DNA of 64,000 bases. Source: Bacteroidales bacterium. Lineage in GTDB: Bacteria > Bacteroidota > Bacteroidia > Bacteroidales > UBA932. The stretch lies in assembly GCA_017477245.1 (NCBI GenBank), contig JAFUWY010000036.1:26495-90494 (forward strand), read 5' to 3'. Positions within the stretch are counted from its first letter, which is position 1. Each line of letters begins with the position of its first letter. The position numbers and the translations under genes were made by a program. Under the pieces are notes generated by a model. The model searched no databases. It worked only from the letters and a program-made list of their open reading frames with translations, and was not told the DNA's origin. This document shows, in pieces, positions 1 to 8,852 of this stretch.

Positions 1-1
1 G

Positions 2-313
2 GTCGAGGGCAACAGCATCAATATACTGCAGGTACTGGCCCGCACCAGCGGTGCAAACGAATATACCAACCTCCAGGACGTGATGGTCATCCGCACCGAG
101 GAGGGCGAGCGCGTCGCCCACTCCATCAACCTCCAGTCCAAGAGCCTCTTCGACTCGCCGGTCTACTACCTGCAGCAGAACGATGTCGTATATGTTAAAC
201 CACGCGGCTTGCGCCCATCTTCGACCATGACGGCTATCATGTCCGCGTTCACTCCGCTCATAACCGTCGGATCGACCCTATCTACCCTGATTCTCCTCTT
301 AACCAGACTCTAG
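2..313 (+). CDS. Polysaccharide export outer-membrane protein, Wza/SLBB family (C-terminal part)
   Basis: The gene enters from the left edge and is open in the frame that begins at base 2; only its last 103 residues are present. They show the end of a SLBB (beta-grasp, polysaccharide-binding) domain with the pattern FDSPVYYLQQNDVVYVKP. This pattern is typical of Wza-like channels that carry exopolysaccharide or capsule across the outer membrane. A hydrophobic C-terminal segment (about the last 30 residues) is common in Bacteroidota members of the family. The stop lies 3 bp before the Wzc-like gene, so the two are translationally coupled and almost certainly work together. The family call is firm; the polymer exported is unknown because the rest of the locus lies outside the window. 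Confidence 0.8.
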   Translation, partial: VEGNSINILQVLARTSGANEYTNLQDVMVIRTEEGERVAHSINLQSKSLFDSPVYYLQQNDVVYVKPRGLRPSSTMTAIMSAFTPLITVGSTLSTLILLLTRL

Positions 314-316
314 ACC

Positions 317-2704
317 ATGGCAGCCAAACAGAACAAAGCCCGCAACGAACAGATCAACCTGGTCGACCTGTTCTTCTTCCTGCTGAACCATTGGTATTGG
401 TTTGTGATTTGCATAGCACTGGCCGTCGGATACGCTTATTTCCGCTATTCGAAGAGTCCCTTGCTCTACCAGAGCAACGTAACGGTCATCATCAAGGACC
501 CGAGCAACAGCACCCGCTCGGTCCGCATGGATAACTACAGCAACATCATCAACACGGTCAGTATGACCAACGAGATGCTCCAATTGCGCTCCAAAACGAT
601 GATGTCCGAAGTGGTCCGTTCGCTGGATGCCGATGTCAACTATCTGGAACACATCAAACTACGCGATATCGAACTTTACCGGAATTCGCCGGTGCGCGTA
701 TTCTTCTCGCGCAACGAAGGGGAGGATCCCGGGACTTTCTCCATCAAGGTGACTCCTGTCGATGCCCGGACGATCCGGTTGGAGAGTGCCGCCGGCGTCC
801 AGAACGTCTCCCTGGACGACACCCTCGCCCTAGGCAGTGGCAAAGTTGTCTTCCAACCTACAGCAGCCTACAATCCGTCAGCTTATGGCCGGGAGATCAA
901 GATCCAGAAGATCCCGGTCCGCTCCGCAGCCGTAGGATTCCTGTCACGATTGAGCGTCACCCAGGATGGCAAGATTCTGACCATGAGCCAGAAGGACTAT
1001 AATGTCCAGCGCGCCAGCGATATCCTCAGCACGCTCATCGAGAAATACAACGAGGATGCCGTCCGGGAGAAGAACCGCGTGGCCGTCAACACTGCTGCCT
1101 TCATCAACGACCGCCTGGTCATCATCCAGGATGAACTCGGCGCCGTGGAGGATGACTTGGCCGAGTTCAAGAGTTCCCAGCGGCTCATGAACGTGGACGA
1201 GGCCGCTTCGCGCTACCTCAACGAAAGCCGCGGCTACAACGCCGAGATCGTCCAGCTGGAGACACGCATCTCGCTGGCAGAATACCTGCGCGACTACATC
1301 CAAGGATCTGCCGGCTCCTACGAGATGATCCCGGTCAACACCGGCCTCAACGACAGCAACGCCGACAGGGCCATCAGCCAGTACAATGAGGCGATCCTGC
1401 GGCGCGAAAGGCTGGTCGCCGCCTCCAGTCTGTCCAGCCCGGCCGTCAAGCAGATCGAGACCAGCATCGCCTCCATGCGCCAGAATATCCTGGGCATCGT
1501 CCAGAACCTGCTGACCAGCCTCAACGTGAAGCGGCAGGACCTCTCCGCCCAGGAGAACTCCTCCATCCAGAAATTTACCGCCATGCCAGCCAAGGCCAAG
1601 CAGATGCTCAACATCCAGCGCCAGCAGCAGATCAAGGAGTCGCTCTATATCTTCTTGCTCAACAAGCGCGAGGAGAATGCCCTCACCCAGGCCATGGTGG
1701 ACAACAATGCCCGCATGATCGATGCTCCCGAAGGTTCCTGGGCTCCGGTCTTCCCGCAGCGCAACCGCATGTTGCTGCTCGCGTTCCTGATCGGCCTGCT
1801 GGTGCCGGCCGTGATCCTGATTGCCTGGAAATTCCTCGACACCCGGGTCCGCACCCGCAAGGAACTCGAGGAGATGGTCTCCGTACCGGTCCTTGCTGAA
1901 ATCCCGCTGGATCCTTCCGCCAAAAAGAATAAGAAGACCCGCAAGAAGAAAGATGCCAAGGAAGATGCAGCCTCCCCCATCGTCTACGATCCGGACTCCA
2001 AGGGCATCTTCACCGAGTCCATGCGCATGATGTGCACCAACCTCGACTTCATGAAGCCCGAGGGCGTGGAGCATCCGGTCGTGGCCCTGACGTCCTTCGC
2101 CGTGTCCGCCGGCAAGACTTTCCTGACGGCCAACATGGCCCGCTGTCTCGCTGACGCCAAGAAGCGCGTGCTGCTGATGGATCTCGACCTGCGCAAGCGT
2201 ACGATCTCCAAGTCCTTCGGCCTCAAGCACAAGACCACAGGTCTGTCCAACTACCTCTACGAAGAGCGCGTCCAGATCAAGGACATCATCCACAAGGATG
2301 TCGCCGAGGGCGTCGACTTCGTGCCGGCCGGTCACATCCCGCCCAACCCGACGGAGCTCCTGAGCCGCAAGCGCTTCGACGAACTGATCGCCGAACTCAA
2401 GAAAGAATACGACTACATCCTGCTCGACAGCGTGCCTGTGCAGGTCGTCGCCGACCCGATGATCATCAGCCGCGTGGTGGACGTCAACCTGTTCGTGCTC
2501 CGCTCCGGCCAGCTCGACCGCCGCATCATGCCGCAGCTCGACGAACTGCAGGACGGCGGCCGCCTGAAGAACCTCGCCATCATCTTCAACGGATCCGAAC
2601 TCAAGAAGGGCCTGGGCTACGGCGCCTACGGCTATGGTTACGGATATGGCTACGGTTACGGATACAGCTATGGCTACGGTTATGGCGAGAACAACGACGA
2701 CTAG
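317..2704 (+). CDS. Wzc-like polysaccharide co-polymerase / tyrosine autokinase (BY-kinase)
   Basis: The protein has 795 residues. It contains a Wzz-type chain-length domain between two membrane segments (about residues 20-45 and 488-508) with a long coiled-coil periplasmic part between them. A cytoplasmic BY-kinase domain follows, with a Walker A stretch FAVSAGKTF near residue 595, Walker A' LLMDLDLRK near 618 and Walker B YILLDSVPV near 701. The Walker A is unusual: the common GEGK is replaced by VSAGK, but the Lys-Thr is kept. The C-terminus is a tyrosine cluster with 11 Tyr alternating with Gly (about residues 768-790), the autophosphorylation tail of the family. It regulates polymer length and export together with the Wza-like protein 3 bp upstream. 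In Bacteroidota the polymerase domain and the kinase are fused in one chain, as seen here. Confidence 0.93.
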   Translation: MAAKQNKARNEQINLVDLFFFLLNHWYWFVICIALAVGYAYFRYSKSPLLYQSNVTVIIKDPSNSTRSVRMDNYSNIINTVSMTNEMLQLRSKTMMSEVVRSLDADVNYLEHIKLRDIELYRNSPVRVFFSRNEGEDPGTFSIKVTPVDARTIRLESAAGVQNVSLDDTLALGSGKVVFQPTAAYNPSAYGREIKIQKIPVRSAAVGFLSRLSVTQDGKILTMSQKDYNVQRASDILSTLIEKYNEDAVREKNRVAVNTAAFINDRLVIIQDELGAVEDDLAEFKSSQRLMNVDEAASRYLNESRGYNAEIVQLETRISLAEYLRDYIQGSAGSYEMIPVNTGLNDSNADRAISQYNEAILRRERLVAASSLSSPAVKQIETSIASMRQNILGIVQNLLTSLNVKRQDLSAQENSSIQKFTAMPAKAKQMLNIQRQQQIKESLYIFLLNKREENALTQAMVDNNARMIDAPEGSWAPVFPQRNRMLLLAFLIGLLVPAVILIAWKFLDTRVRTRKELEEMVSVPVLAEIPLDPSAKKNKKTRKKKDAKEDAASPIVYDPDSKGIFTESMRMMCTNLDFMKPEGVEHPVVALTSFAVSAGKTFLTANMARCLADAKKRVLLMDLDLRKRTISKSFGLKHKTTGLSNYLYEERVQIKDIIHKDVAEGVDFVPAGHIPPNPTELLSRKRFDELIAELKKEYDYILLDSVPVQVVADPMIISRVVDVNLFVLRSGQLDRRIMPQLDELQDGGRLKNLAIIFNGSELKKGLGYGAYGYGYGYGYGYGYSYGYGYGENNDD

Positions 2705-2713
2705 GAGAAAACC

Positions 2714-3118
2714 ATGACCATCGCAGTAGATTTCGACGGCACCATCGTCGAACACAAGTTCCCCGAGATCGGCAAGGAGAAACCCTTCGCCATCGAGACC
2801 CTCCTGCAGCTGCAGGAGGACGGTAACAAACTGATCCTTTGGACTTCCCGCGAGGGAGAACTGCTGGAGGCAGCCATCAGATTCTGCCACGAACGCGGCC
2901 TGGATTTCTACGCCGTCAACAGCAACCAGCCCCGCGGCGCCCTCTTCACCGGCCAGGCCGGCACCAAGGTCGTGGCGGACGTCTACATCGACGACCGCAA
3001 CCTGGGAGGCCTCCCCGACTGGGGCACGATCTACGAGATCATCTGCGCCAAGCGGGCCCGCCACCACGCGAAGAACCGGAAGAAGAAATCTTTCTGGAAG
3101 CGGCTCTTCGGCAGATAG
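2714..3118 (+). CDS. Small HAD-superfamily hydrolase
   Basis: This 134-residue protein begins with the HAD motif I DFDGTI (residues 6-11), followed by a motif II Thr in LILWTSREGE and a motif IV acidic pair in YIDDRNLGG. It has no cap domain, so it belongs to the small phosphatase-like HAD proteins common in Bacteroidota. The C-terminus is basic (AKNRKKKSFWKRLF), which may bind membrane or nucleic acid. It starts 9 bp after the BY-kinase gene, so it is probably the last gene of the polysaccharide operon; a terminator hairpin follows at 3153-3183. The substrate is unknown; a sugar phosphate or nucleotide-sugar precursor would fit the context but is only inferred. Confidence 0.75.
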   Translation: MTIAVDFDGTIVEHKFPEIGKEKPFAIETLLQLQEDGNKLILWTSREGELLEAAIRFCHERGLDFYAVNSNQPRGALFTGQAGTKVVADVYIDDRNLGGLPDWGTIYEIICAKRARHHAKNRKKKSFWKRLFGR

Positions 3119-3132
3119 CCGGAGATGCCGGA

Positions 3133-4200
3133 TCAGAAACGATTCCCTGTCAGGACGCCCAAGGTTTTGGGCGTCCATTTTTTCATCCCGGCGAAGAGCA
3201 GGAGGCACATCGCCACGGCCAGCCCGGCCTTGACGAAAAGCGCCAGGCATTTGCCTGCTGTGCTTGTGAAGGGAAGCAGGTGCAGGGTGATGTAATGGGC
3301 GAAATCGTGCAGGATCAGGATAGCATGGGAGGCGTAGACAAAGAAACTGGACGAGGACAAGAATGCGTTGGTGTGCACCCGACCTGTATCCAACAAGCCG
3401 GCGGCCAGATTGACCACGGATATCGTCCCGCACAGGACGAACAGATACTTGATGTACCGATAGGCCAACGGATTCTCCCGGTAAGTGCATGCGATCAGCA
3501 CGATGCCGGCGAGGCTCAGCAGATACGCCGGCCACTTGGCCCGGGCAAAGACCTGCAGGAAATCCACGGATGACAGCTGGAAACAGGCACCCAGCACGAA
3601 ATAGAACAATCCCTCCAAGTCCCGCGACCCGGTCAGCCCGAAGGCCACGAACAGGACGGCCGCGCCCCAGAAGCGGCACTTCCTGGCCAGAAGCCAGACC
3701 AGCGGCGAAGCGGCGACGAACAGGATCAGGTCGCGGATGAACCAGAGCGGGTAGTCGACCGGACACCCGTAGGTCGAGGCCCAGAAGATGTTGAGCCAAC
3801 CGTTGTCACGCAGGGTCTCCACAAGCGTCGCCGGAACGATCCCGGGGTTGAAGCGCGACCGCAGCCAGCCATAGCCGAACCCGACCAGCAGGGCCAGGAT
3901 GTTCCAAAGCAGGTAAGGGACCAGCAGGGTCCGCCCCCGCTTGCGGATCTTGTCCAGCCAGACCTGCGTATCCCAGTCCCGGAGTTTCGTAAAGAACAGG
4001 AAACCAGAGAACAGGAAGAAACACGGCACGGCGATCCGACAGATGCCTTGTGACAGAACGATACGAAGGGTCCCGGAAAAGTCCATGTCGTACGAGCCGG
4101 TCGTGCTCTCCCCTGCATGCAGCAGCACCACCGCCGCCGCCAGCGGGAAACGGAGCCAGTCGATCACCTGCGACTGCCGGGATGTAATATTCACGGACAT
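3133..4200 (-). CDS. Membrane acyltransferase, Acyltransferase_3 family
   Basis: The protein has 355 residues and about ten hydrophobic segments. The N-terminus, IDWLRFPLAAAVVLLHAG, matches the start of acyltransferase-3 (OafA/WecH-like) proteins, including the Arg and the likely catalytic His of the R-x10-H pattern. Such enzymes O-acylate cell-surface sugars using cytoplasmic acyl donors. The gene is convergent with the polysaccharide export operon and divergent from the FkbH cassette, so it probably modifies the same polymer. Its stop lies 14 bp from the HAD gene, and its last codons contain the plus-strand terminator. A TAnnTTTG box (TAACTTTG) on the minus strand at 4208-4215 lies only 7 bp before the start codon, suggesting a very short or absent leader. 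Confidence 0.85.
   Translation of the reverse strand: MSVNITSRQSQVIDWLRFPLAAAVVLLHAGESTTGSYDMDFSGTLRIVLSQGICRIAVPCFFLFSGFLFFTKLRDWDTQVWLDKIRKRGRTLLVPYLLWNILALLVGFGYGWLRSRFNPGIVPATLVETLRDNGWLNIFWASTYGCPVDYPLWFIRDLILFVAASPLVWLLARKCRFWGAAVLFVAFGLTGSRDLEGLFYFVLGACFQLSSVDFLQVFARAKWPAYLLSLAGIVLIACTYRENPLAYRYIKYLFVLCGTISVVNLAAGLLDTGRVHTNAFLSSSSFFVYASHAILILHDFAHYITLHLLPFTSTAGKCLALFVKAGLAVAMCLLLFAGMKKWTPKTLGVLTGNRF
3153..3183 (+). terminator. Intrinsic terminator of the polysaccharide operon
   Basis: A perfect 10-bp stem (GGACGCCCAA at 3153-3162 pairing with 3167-3176) with a 4-nt GGTT loop is followed by a run of six T. It ends the plus-strand operon 35 bp after the HAD gene stop. It lies inside the 3' end of the convergent acyltransferase gene, so the last codons of that gene are constrained by it. 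Confidence 0.8.
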
Positions 4201-4207
4201 AGGTCTA

Positions 4208-4215
4208 CAAAGTTA
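4208..4215 (-). promoter_or_regulatory. Minus-strand -7 box for the acyltransferase gene
   Basis: TAACTTTG (read on the minus strand) matches the Bacteroidota TAnnTTTG element. No convincing TTTG -33 partner is visible. The short distance to the ATG at 4200 implies a near-leaderless transcript. Confidence 0.45.
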
Positions 4216-4279
4216 GAAAAATGCGCGGTCTTTGCAGAATTTTTCCGAAATTTGTCTGTTATTGAGTTCTGTGCCAAGC

Positions 4280-6007
4280 ATGAAATCTCTCCAGCAACTG
4301 AAACGGCTGCTCAAACAGGAGCACCCGGACTACCCGCACATCAAGCTGGCGCTCCTGGGCGACAGCGCCACGCAGTTCCTGGCCACGGCGATCCGGGGCG
4401 AGGGCGTGGCGCGCGGCCTGTCCGTGGACCTGTTTGAAGCCGAGTACAACCAGGTGGAGCGCCAGGTCCTGGACCCGACATCCGACCTGCACGGCTTCCG
4501 TGCTGAATTCACCGTCGTGTTCCAGTCCTCGCACAAGTTGCTGGAGAAATACAGCCTTGCCCCGGCAGAAGCCCGCGCCAACCTGGCGCAGGAGCGGCTG
4601 GACTTCGTCCGCACGCTCTGCACCTCGGTGCCCGGCAAGGTCATTTACTACAATTATCCCGAGATCGGCGACGGTGTGTTCGGCAGCTACCAGAACAAGG
4701 TCGCCGGATCCTTCGTCTACCAGGTCCGCAAGCTCAACCTGGGACTCATGGAGCTCTCGCAGGAGTTCCCCAACCTGTACGTCTGCGACCTGGCCGAACT
4801 GCAGGCCAAGCTGGGCCGGGATTTCTGCTTCGACAGCAGCGTCTACGTGAGCACGGAAATGCTGCTCAGCCTGGACGCCCTCCCCTATGTGGCATCGCGC
4901 ACGCTGGACATCGTCTGCGCCATCCGCGGCCAGTTCAAGAAATGCCTCATCCTCGACCTCGACAACACCCTCTGGGGCGGTGTCGTAGGCGATGACGGCT
5001 GGGAGAACATCCAGGTCGGCCACGGCCTGGGCATCGGCAAGGCATTCTCGGAGTTCCAGCAGTGGGTCCGCAAGCTCAAGGACCGCGGCATCATCCTCTG
5101 CGTCTGCAGCAAGAACGACGCAGACAAGGCCCGCGAGCCTTTCGAGAAGAATCCCGAGATGGTGCTGCACCTGGACGACTTCGCCGTATTCATGGCCAAC
5201 TGGGACAACAAGGTCGACAACATCCGGACCATCCGGGAGATCCTCAACATCGGCTTCGACTCCATGGTCTTCCTGGATGACAATCCCTTCGAGCGCAACA
5301 TGGTGCGCGAGGGCATCCCGGAGCTCTGCGTGCCCGAACTTCCCGAGGATCCGGGAGACTACCTGGAATACCTCTACGGGCTGAATCTCTTCGAGACAGC
5401 CTCCTATTCCTCGGCCGACAAGGACCGGACGAAGCAATACCAGGTCGAGGCCCGGCGCGCCAGTTCCGCGCTCTCCTTCGCCAACGAGGCGGATTTCCTG
5501 AAATCCCTGGGGATGGTCAGCGAGGTGCGCGGGTTCGACAGTTTCAATACGCCCCGCGTCGCGCAACTGTCCCAGCGGAGCAACCAGTTCAACCTCCGGA
5601 CGGTCCGCTACACGGAAGACGAAGTGCGCCGTCTCGGCGCGGATCCCGGATTCGCCTGCTTCAGCTTCACGCTGGCGGACAAGTTCGGCGACAACGGCCT
5701 CATCTGCGTGGTCATCCTCGAGAAGCGGGATGCCGGCACGCTCTTCATCAACACCTGGCTGATGAGCTGCCGTGTCCTCAAGCGCGGCATGGAGGCATTC
5801 ACGCTCAACACCCTGGTCGCCTTCGCCCGGGAGCACGGTTTCCGGCGTCTGATCGGCGAATACCTCCCGACCGCCAAGAACGGGATGGTCGCGGAGCACT
5901 ACCCGCGGCTCGGCTTCACCCCCCTGCCGGAGGCGCCGGAGCGCCTGTTTGCGCTGGAGGTGGAGGATTACCAACCCCTCGAATGTTATATCGAAAAGAA
6001 ATCATAG
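4280..6007 (+). CDS. FkbH-like HAD-family acyl-carrier loading protein
   Basis: The protein has 575 residues from the ATG at 4280. An in-frame ATG at 4232 would add 16 residues, but the family-like sequence (MKSLQQLKRLLKQEH) begins at 4280. The central HAD domain carries LDLDNTLWGG (about residues 224-233) and FLDDNPFERNMVR, hallmarks of FkbH. The C-terminal third resembles a GNAT-like acyltransferase fold (TWLMSCRVLKRGMEAF, GEYLPTAKN). Characterised FkbH-type proteins take a glyceryl group from 1,3-bisphosphoglycerate, remove the phosphate and load D-glycerate onto an acyl carrier protein. An acyl carrier protein gene starts 2 bp downstream, which strongly supports that role here. The acyl group itself is inferred, not seen. 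Confidence 0.85.
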   Translation: MKSLQQLKRLLKQEHPDYPHIKLALLGDSATQFLATAIRGEGVARGLSVDLFEAEYNQVERQVLDPTSDLHGFRAEFTVVFQSSHKLLEKYSLAPAEARANLAQERLDFVRTLCTSVPGKVIYYNYPEIGDGVFGSYQNKVAGSFVYQVRKLNLGLMELSQEFPNLYVCDLAELQAKLGRDFCFDSSVYVSTEMLLSLDALPYVASRTLDIVCAIRGQFKKCLILDLDNTLWGGVVGDDGWENIQVGHGLGIGKAFSEFQQWVRKLKDRGIILCVCSKNDADKAREPFEKNPEMVLHLDDFAVFMANWDNKVDNIRTIREILNIGFDSMVFLDDNPFERNMVREGIPELCVPELPEDPGDYLEYLYGLNLFETASYSSADKDRTKQYQVEARRASSALSFANEADFLKSLGMVSEVRGFDSFNTPRVAQLSQRSNQFNLRTVRYTEDEVRRLGADPGFACFSFTLADKFGDNGLICVVILEKRDAGTLFINTWLMSCRVLKRGMEAFTLNTLVAFAREHGFRRLIGEYLPTAKNGMVAEHYPRLGFTPLPEAPERLFALEVEDYQPLECYIEKKS

Positions 6008-6009
6008 CC

Positions 6010-6252
6010 ATGCAAAGAGAAGAATTGTTGCTGCAGATCCAGGAGATCTTCCGCGATGTGCTCGACGATGAGGAGATCGTGCTTGAGCCTGCTACCACCG
6101 CTGACGACGTGGAGGGTTGGGATTCCCTGACCCACATCCAGCTTATCGTGGCCATCGAGAAGCATTTCAAGATCAAGTTCACCTCCAAGGAGATCCTGTC
6201 CTGGAAGAATGTCGGGGAACTCGTAGACTGCCTCGCTTCGAAACTCGCCTGA
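6010..6252 (+). CDS. Acyl carrier protein
   Basis: This 80-residue acidic helical protein has the phosphopantetheine site GWDSLTH, with Ser39 as the attachment residue. An in-frame ATG at 5983 lies inside the FkbH gene; the ATG at 6010, just after that gene's stop, gives the usual ACP length. It sits between an FkbH-type loader and an MBOAT, so it most likely carries the acyl group from one to the other, as DltC does between DltA and DltB. It is not next to fatty-acid synthesis genes, so it is a dedicated carrier. Confidence 0.92.
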   Translation: MQREELLLQIQEIFRDVLDDEEIVLEPATTADDVEGWDSLTHIQLIVAIEKHFKIKFTSKEILSWKNVGELVDCLASKLA

Positions 6253-6256
6253 CGAC

Positions 6257-7708
6257 ATGGGTTTCAACTCACTGCCCTTCCTGCTGTTCTTCGTCGCCGT
6301 CTTCACCCTTTACTGGTTTCCGCTCCGGGAGAAGACGAAGGCGCAGAACGTCCTTATCCTGCTGGCCAGCTGGTTCTTCTATGGATATGCCAGCCTCAAG
6401 ATGCTGCCGCTCCTGATCGGGGCGACGGTGGCGTACTACGGTCTCGGGATCTGGATCCGGAATTGCCGTTCCGAGAAACAGGCATCCTGGATCAGCGCCC
6501 TGGGTGTTGTGCTGGGAGTCGGGCTGCTGCTGTATTTCAAATATTTCAATTTCTTCATCGAATCCTTCGCCTCGCTTTTCGGGGTCATGGGATTGCAGAC
6601 GAACTGGCGGACCTTTGACATCATCCTCCCGCTCGGACTTAGTTTCGTGACCTTCAAGCTGATCAGCTACTGCGTGGAGATCCGGCGCGGCAAGATCGAG
6701 CCGGAGACGGATTTCATCGCCTTTGCCGCTTATGTGGCTTTCTTCCCCTGCCTGCTTTCGGGGCCGATCGACCGGCCGCAGTTCCTGGGGCAGCTGCACA
6801 AGACGAGGGCCTTCGACTACGACACGGCGGCAGAGGGCATCCGGCAATTCCTCTGGGGCCTGGCGAAGAAGGTCTTGATCGCAGATCGTTGCGTGTATGT
6901 GATCGATCCGGTCTGGGAGAACATCGGAGAGGCTTCCGGAAGTTCGCTGCTGATGGCGGCACTGCTGTATACCTTCCAGATGTATACGGATTTCTCGGGT
7001 TATTCTGACATGGCCATCGGCACGGGCAAGCTGCTGGGATTCCGGGTCACGCGCAACTTCAACTACCCGTTCTTCTCGACCAACGTCGCGGAATACTGGC
7101 GGCGCTGGCACATGTCCCTGACCTCCTGGCTGACGGACTATGTGTTCATGCCGCTGAACGTCCGGTTCCGCGACTGGGGGAAGATGGGGATGATCCTGGC
7201 CATCATCATCAATATGGTCCTGGTGGGTCTGTGGCACGGGGCCAACTGGACCTTCGGTGTGTTCGGGCTCTACCACGGACTGCTGTTCGTGCCGCTGATC
7301 CTGAGCGGGGCCTTTGCCAAGCGGCATAAGTTGAAAGACGGTTGGATGGGGCTTCCGAAGTTGTCCGACCTCGGCGGGATGATACTGACCTTCCTGCTGG
7401 TGACCATCGGCCTGGTGATTTTCCGGGCGGAGTCCGTCGGGCAGGCCTGGCAATTCCTGTCCGGCATGGCCCACCTCGAGACCCTGAAGGGTTTCTGGCT
7501 CTTCTTCCTGCATCCGGATTTCCGGACCAAGACCATCCTGATCGTGGCGCTGATGGCCATCGAGTGGTGGAACCGCTCCGTGGAGTTCCCGCTGGTCCCG
7601 ATGAAGGATTATCACTGGACGGCACGGTACGCCATCTACCTGGGGCTGGCCTGCCTGCTGATCATGCTCTGGGGTAAGAATCTGACTTTCTTATACATCG
7701 ACTTTTGA
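6257..7708 (+). CDS. MBOAT-family membrane O-acyltransferase (AlgI/DltB-like)
   Basis: The protein has 483 residues and about ten membrane segments. It shows the MBOAT signature: YWRRWHMSLTSWLTDYVFMPL near residue 283 and LVGLWHGANWTFGVFGLYHG with the conserved His near residue 325. AlgI and DltB use this fold to pass an acyl group from the cytoplasmic side to an extracytoplasmic polymer. DltB takes its group from a carrier protein, and the ACP gene 4 bp upstream supports the same mode here. The target is probably the exopolysaccharide exported by the Wza/Wzc proteins at the left edge, although teichoic-acid-like or lipid targets cannot be excluded. Confidence 0.92.
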   Translation: MGFNSLPFLLFFVAVFTLYWFPLREKTKAQNVLILLASWFFYGYASLKMLPLLIGATVAYYGLGIWIRNCRSEKQASWISALGVVLGVGLLLYFKYFNFFIESFASLFGVMGLQTNWRTFDIILPLGLSFVTFKLISYCVEIRRGKIEPETDFIAFAAYVAFFPCLLSGPIDRPQFLGQLHKTRAFDYDTAAEGIRQFLWGLAKKVLIADRCVYVIDPVWENIGEASGSSLLMAALLYTFQMYTDFSGYSDMAIGTGKLLGFRVTRNFNYPFFSTNVAEYWRRWHMSLTSWLTDYVFMPLNVRFRDWGKMGMILAIIINMVLVGLWHGANWTFGVFGLYHGLLFVPLILSGAFAKRHKLKDGWMGLPKLSDLGGMILTFLLVTIGLVIFRAESVGQAWQFLSGMAHLETLKGFWLFFLHPDFRTKTILIVALMAIEWWNRSVEFPLVPMKDYHWTARYAIYLGLACLLIMLWGKNLTFLYIDF

Positions 7709-8712
7709 GACGGTTCGCTATAAAATTCTACGCCATCGTGGCGATCATCCTTCCGGTCATTGCCTATTACAACTGGAAGGTCGCCCCCAATGTGTCCGGT
7801 GACCTGGGTCTGTTGAACCTGGTCCCTTACGGACAGGAGTATGCTTCGCTGAACGTCGGAGGCATGGTCCATCCCGAGACGGATTCACTGTGCGTCACGC
7901 AGATCCACGATGCCGCCGATATCCGGAAGTACCCCGTCGTGACGATTGGCGACTCCTTCAGCAACCAGGGGTTCGTGTCCTTCCCCCATTTCCTGGGCCG
8001 GGACCATGGTTTCAAGGTAGGGAACGTCGAGCGGAGCATGTTCTACCAGCCCGTGCAGGATTACCTCTCGCTGCTCAATGCCGGCGCTTTCGTGCCAGGT
8101 CAGACAGCCATCGTGGAGATCGTCGAGCACTATTATGTCTGGCGCCTGGCATGGCTGGACTTCGACAGCACAGAATATTCGGAACTGGGCCCCATCGTGC
8201 CGGGCAAGTGGCAGAAGGACGTCCTCTCCGAGACCGCCCGGTGGGTGCGCCTCTCCATCGGATACAACAATCCTGTCCGGAGATTCAAGTTGGACAAGGA
8301 TTGTTTCTCCCACCCTACCCGAGCCCGCGAGTTGTACGTCTACCGCGAGGAAATGAGTTTCCTGGAGATTTCGGATGAACTTGTCATCCAGGCTTTGGAT
8401 AACCTGGCACGCCTCCAGGCCCTGTCCCGGGAGAAGGGCGTCGATATGTATTTCCTGATCTGCTCGGACAAGTATGACGCCTATGAGCCGTGGATTGCGG
8501 GGAAACATCCTGACAACCAGATCCTGCGCCGTGTACCCGAAGACGACCATATCATCGTGATGACCCCCTACATGCGCGAACTGATCGCTGACGGCGTCAA
8601 AGATGTCTACATGGTCAATGACGGGCACGCCTCCACCATCGGCGCCGCCCGCTGCGCGCAAGTGCTGGCCGAAACCCTAGGGACTCCTGATTCTCAGGCA
8701 CTTACAAATTAA
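7705..8712 (+). CDS. SGNH-like secreted or membrane-anchored acyltransferase partner of the MBOAT (AlgJ/AlgX/DltD-type role)
   Basis: The protein has 335 residues, an N-terminal membrane anchor (residues 5-24) and an extracytoplasmic domain. It has GDSFSNQG near residue 82 and a late NDGHAS near residue 306, which match the Ser and Asp/His blocks of SGNH hydrolase-like AlgX/AlgJ domains. Such proteins complete the transfer of the MBOAT-delivered acyl group onto the polymer. The start is TTG at 7705, overlapping the TGA stop of the MBOAT gene as TTGA, so the pair is translationally coupled. No ATG occurs in frame near this point and the signal anchor begins here, which fixes the start. A strong hairpin overlaps the stop codon. 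Confidence 0.8.
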   Translation: MRRFAIKFYAIVAIILPVIAYYNWKVAPNVSGDLGLLNLVPYGQEYASLNVGGMVHPETDSLCVTQIHDAADIRKYPVVTIGDSFSNQGFVSFPHFLGRDHGFKVGNVERSMFYQPVQDYLSLLNAGAFVPGQTAIVEIVEHYYVWRLAWLDFDSTEYSELGPIVPGKWQKDVLSETARWVRLSIGYNNPVRRFKLDKDCFSHPTRARELYVYREEMSFLEISDELVIQALDNLARLQALSREKGVDMYFLICSDKYDAYEPWIAGKHPDNQILRRVPEDDHIIVMTPYMRELIADGVKDVYMVNDGHASTIGAARCAQVLAETLGTPDSQALTN

Positions 8713-8743
8713 CCTTCGGAGGAATGCCCGAAGGTTAATTTGT
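8704..8743. terminator. Perfect hairpin overlapping the end of the acylation cassette
   Basis: A 16-bp perfect stem (8704-8719 with 8728-8743) surrounds an 8-nt loop; its left arm includes the TAA stop of the SGNH-like gene. The following bases are T-rich but lack a long T run. A small palindrome with stem ATTGA, loop TAA and stem TCAAT lies at 8748-8760. It most likely terminates the cassette. Confidence 0.65.
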
Positions 8744-8800
8744 ATCTTATTGATAATCAATCAGCCGTCCTCGCCCTTCATAAATCGCAGGCGCGCTGAA

Positions 8801-8832
8801 AAGTGTCCGGAAGCAGATTCCGGCCACTTTTT
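8801..8832 (+). terminator. Second intrinsic terminator before the pspC operon
   Basis: An AAGTG-x-CCGGAA stem (8801-8812) pairs with 8818-8829 with one mismatch and runs into six T. It would stop any readthrough past the hairpin at 8704-8743 and insulate the downstream pspC promoter. Confidence 0.6.
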
Positions 8833-8852
8833 TAATATTTTTGGTACTATGT

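Noticed and set aside
8704-8760. Third copy of the 109-bp element near the end of the acylation cassette
   Set aside because: A hairpin followed by an ATTGA-TAA-TCAAT palindrome resembles the internal part, but the terminal inverted repeats and the conserved CTAGTACC segment are absent.
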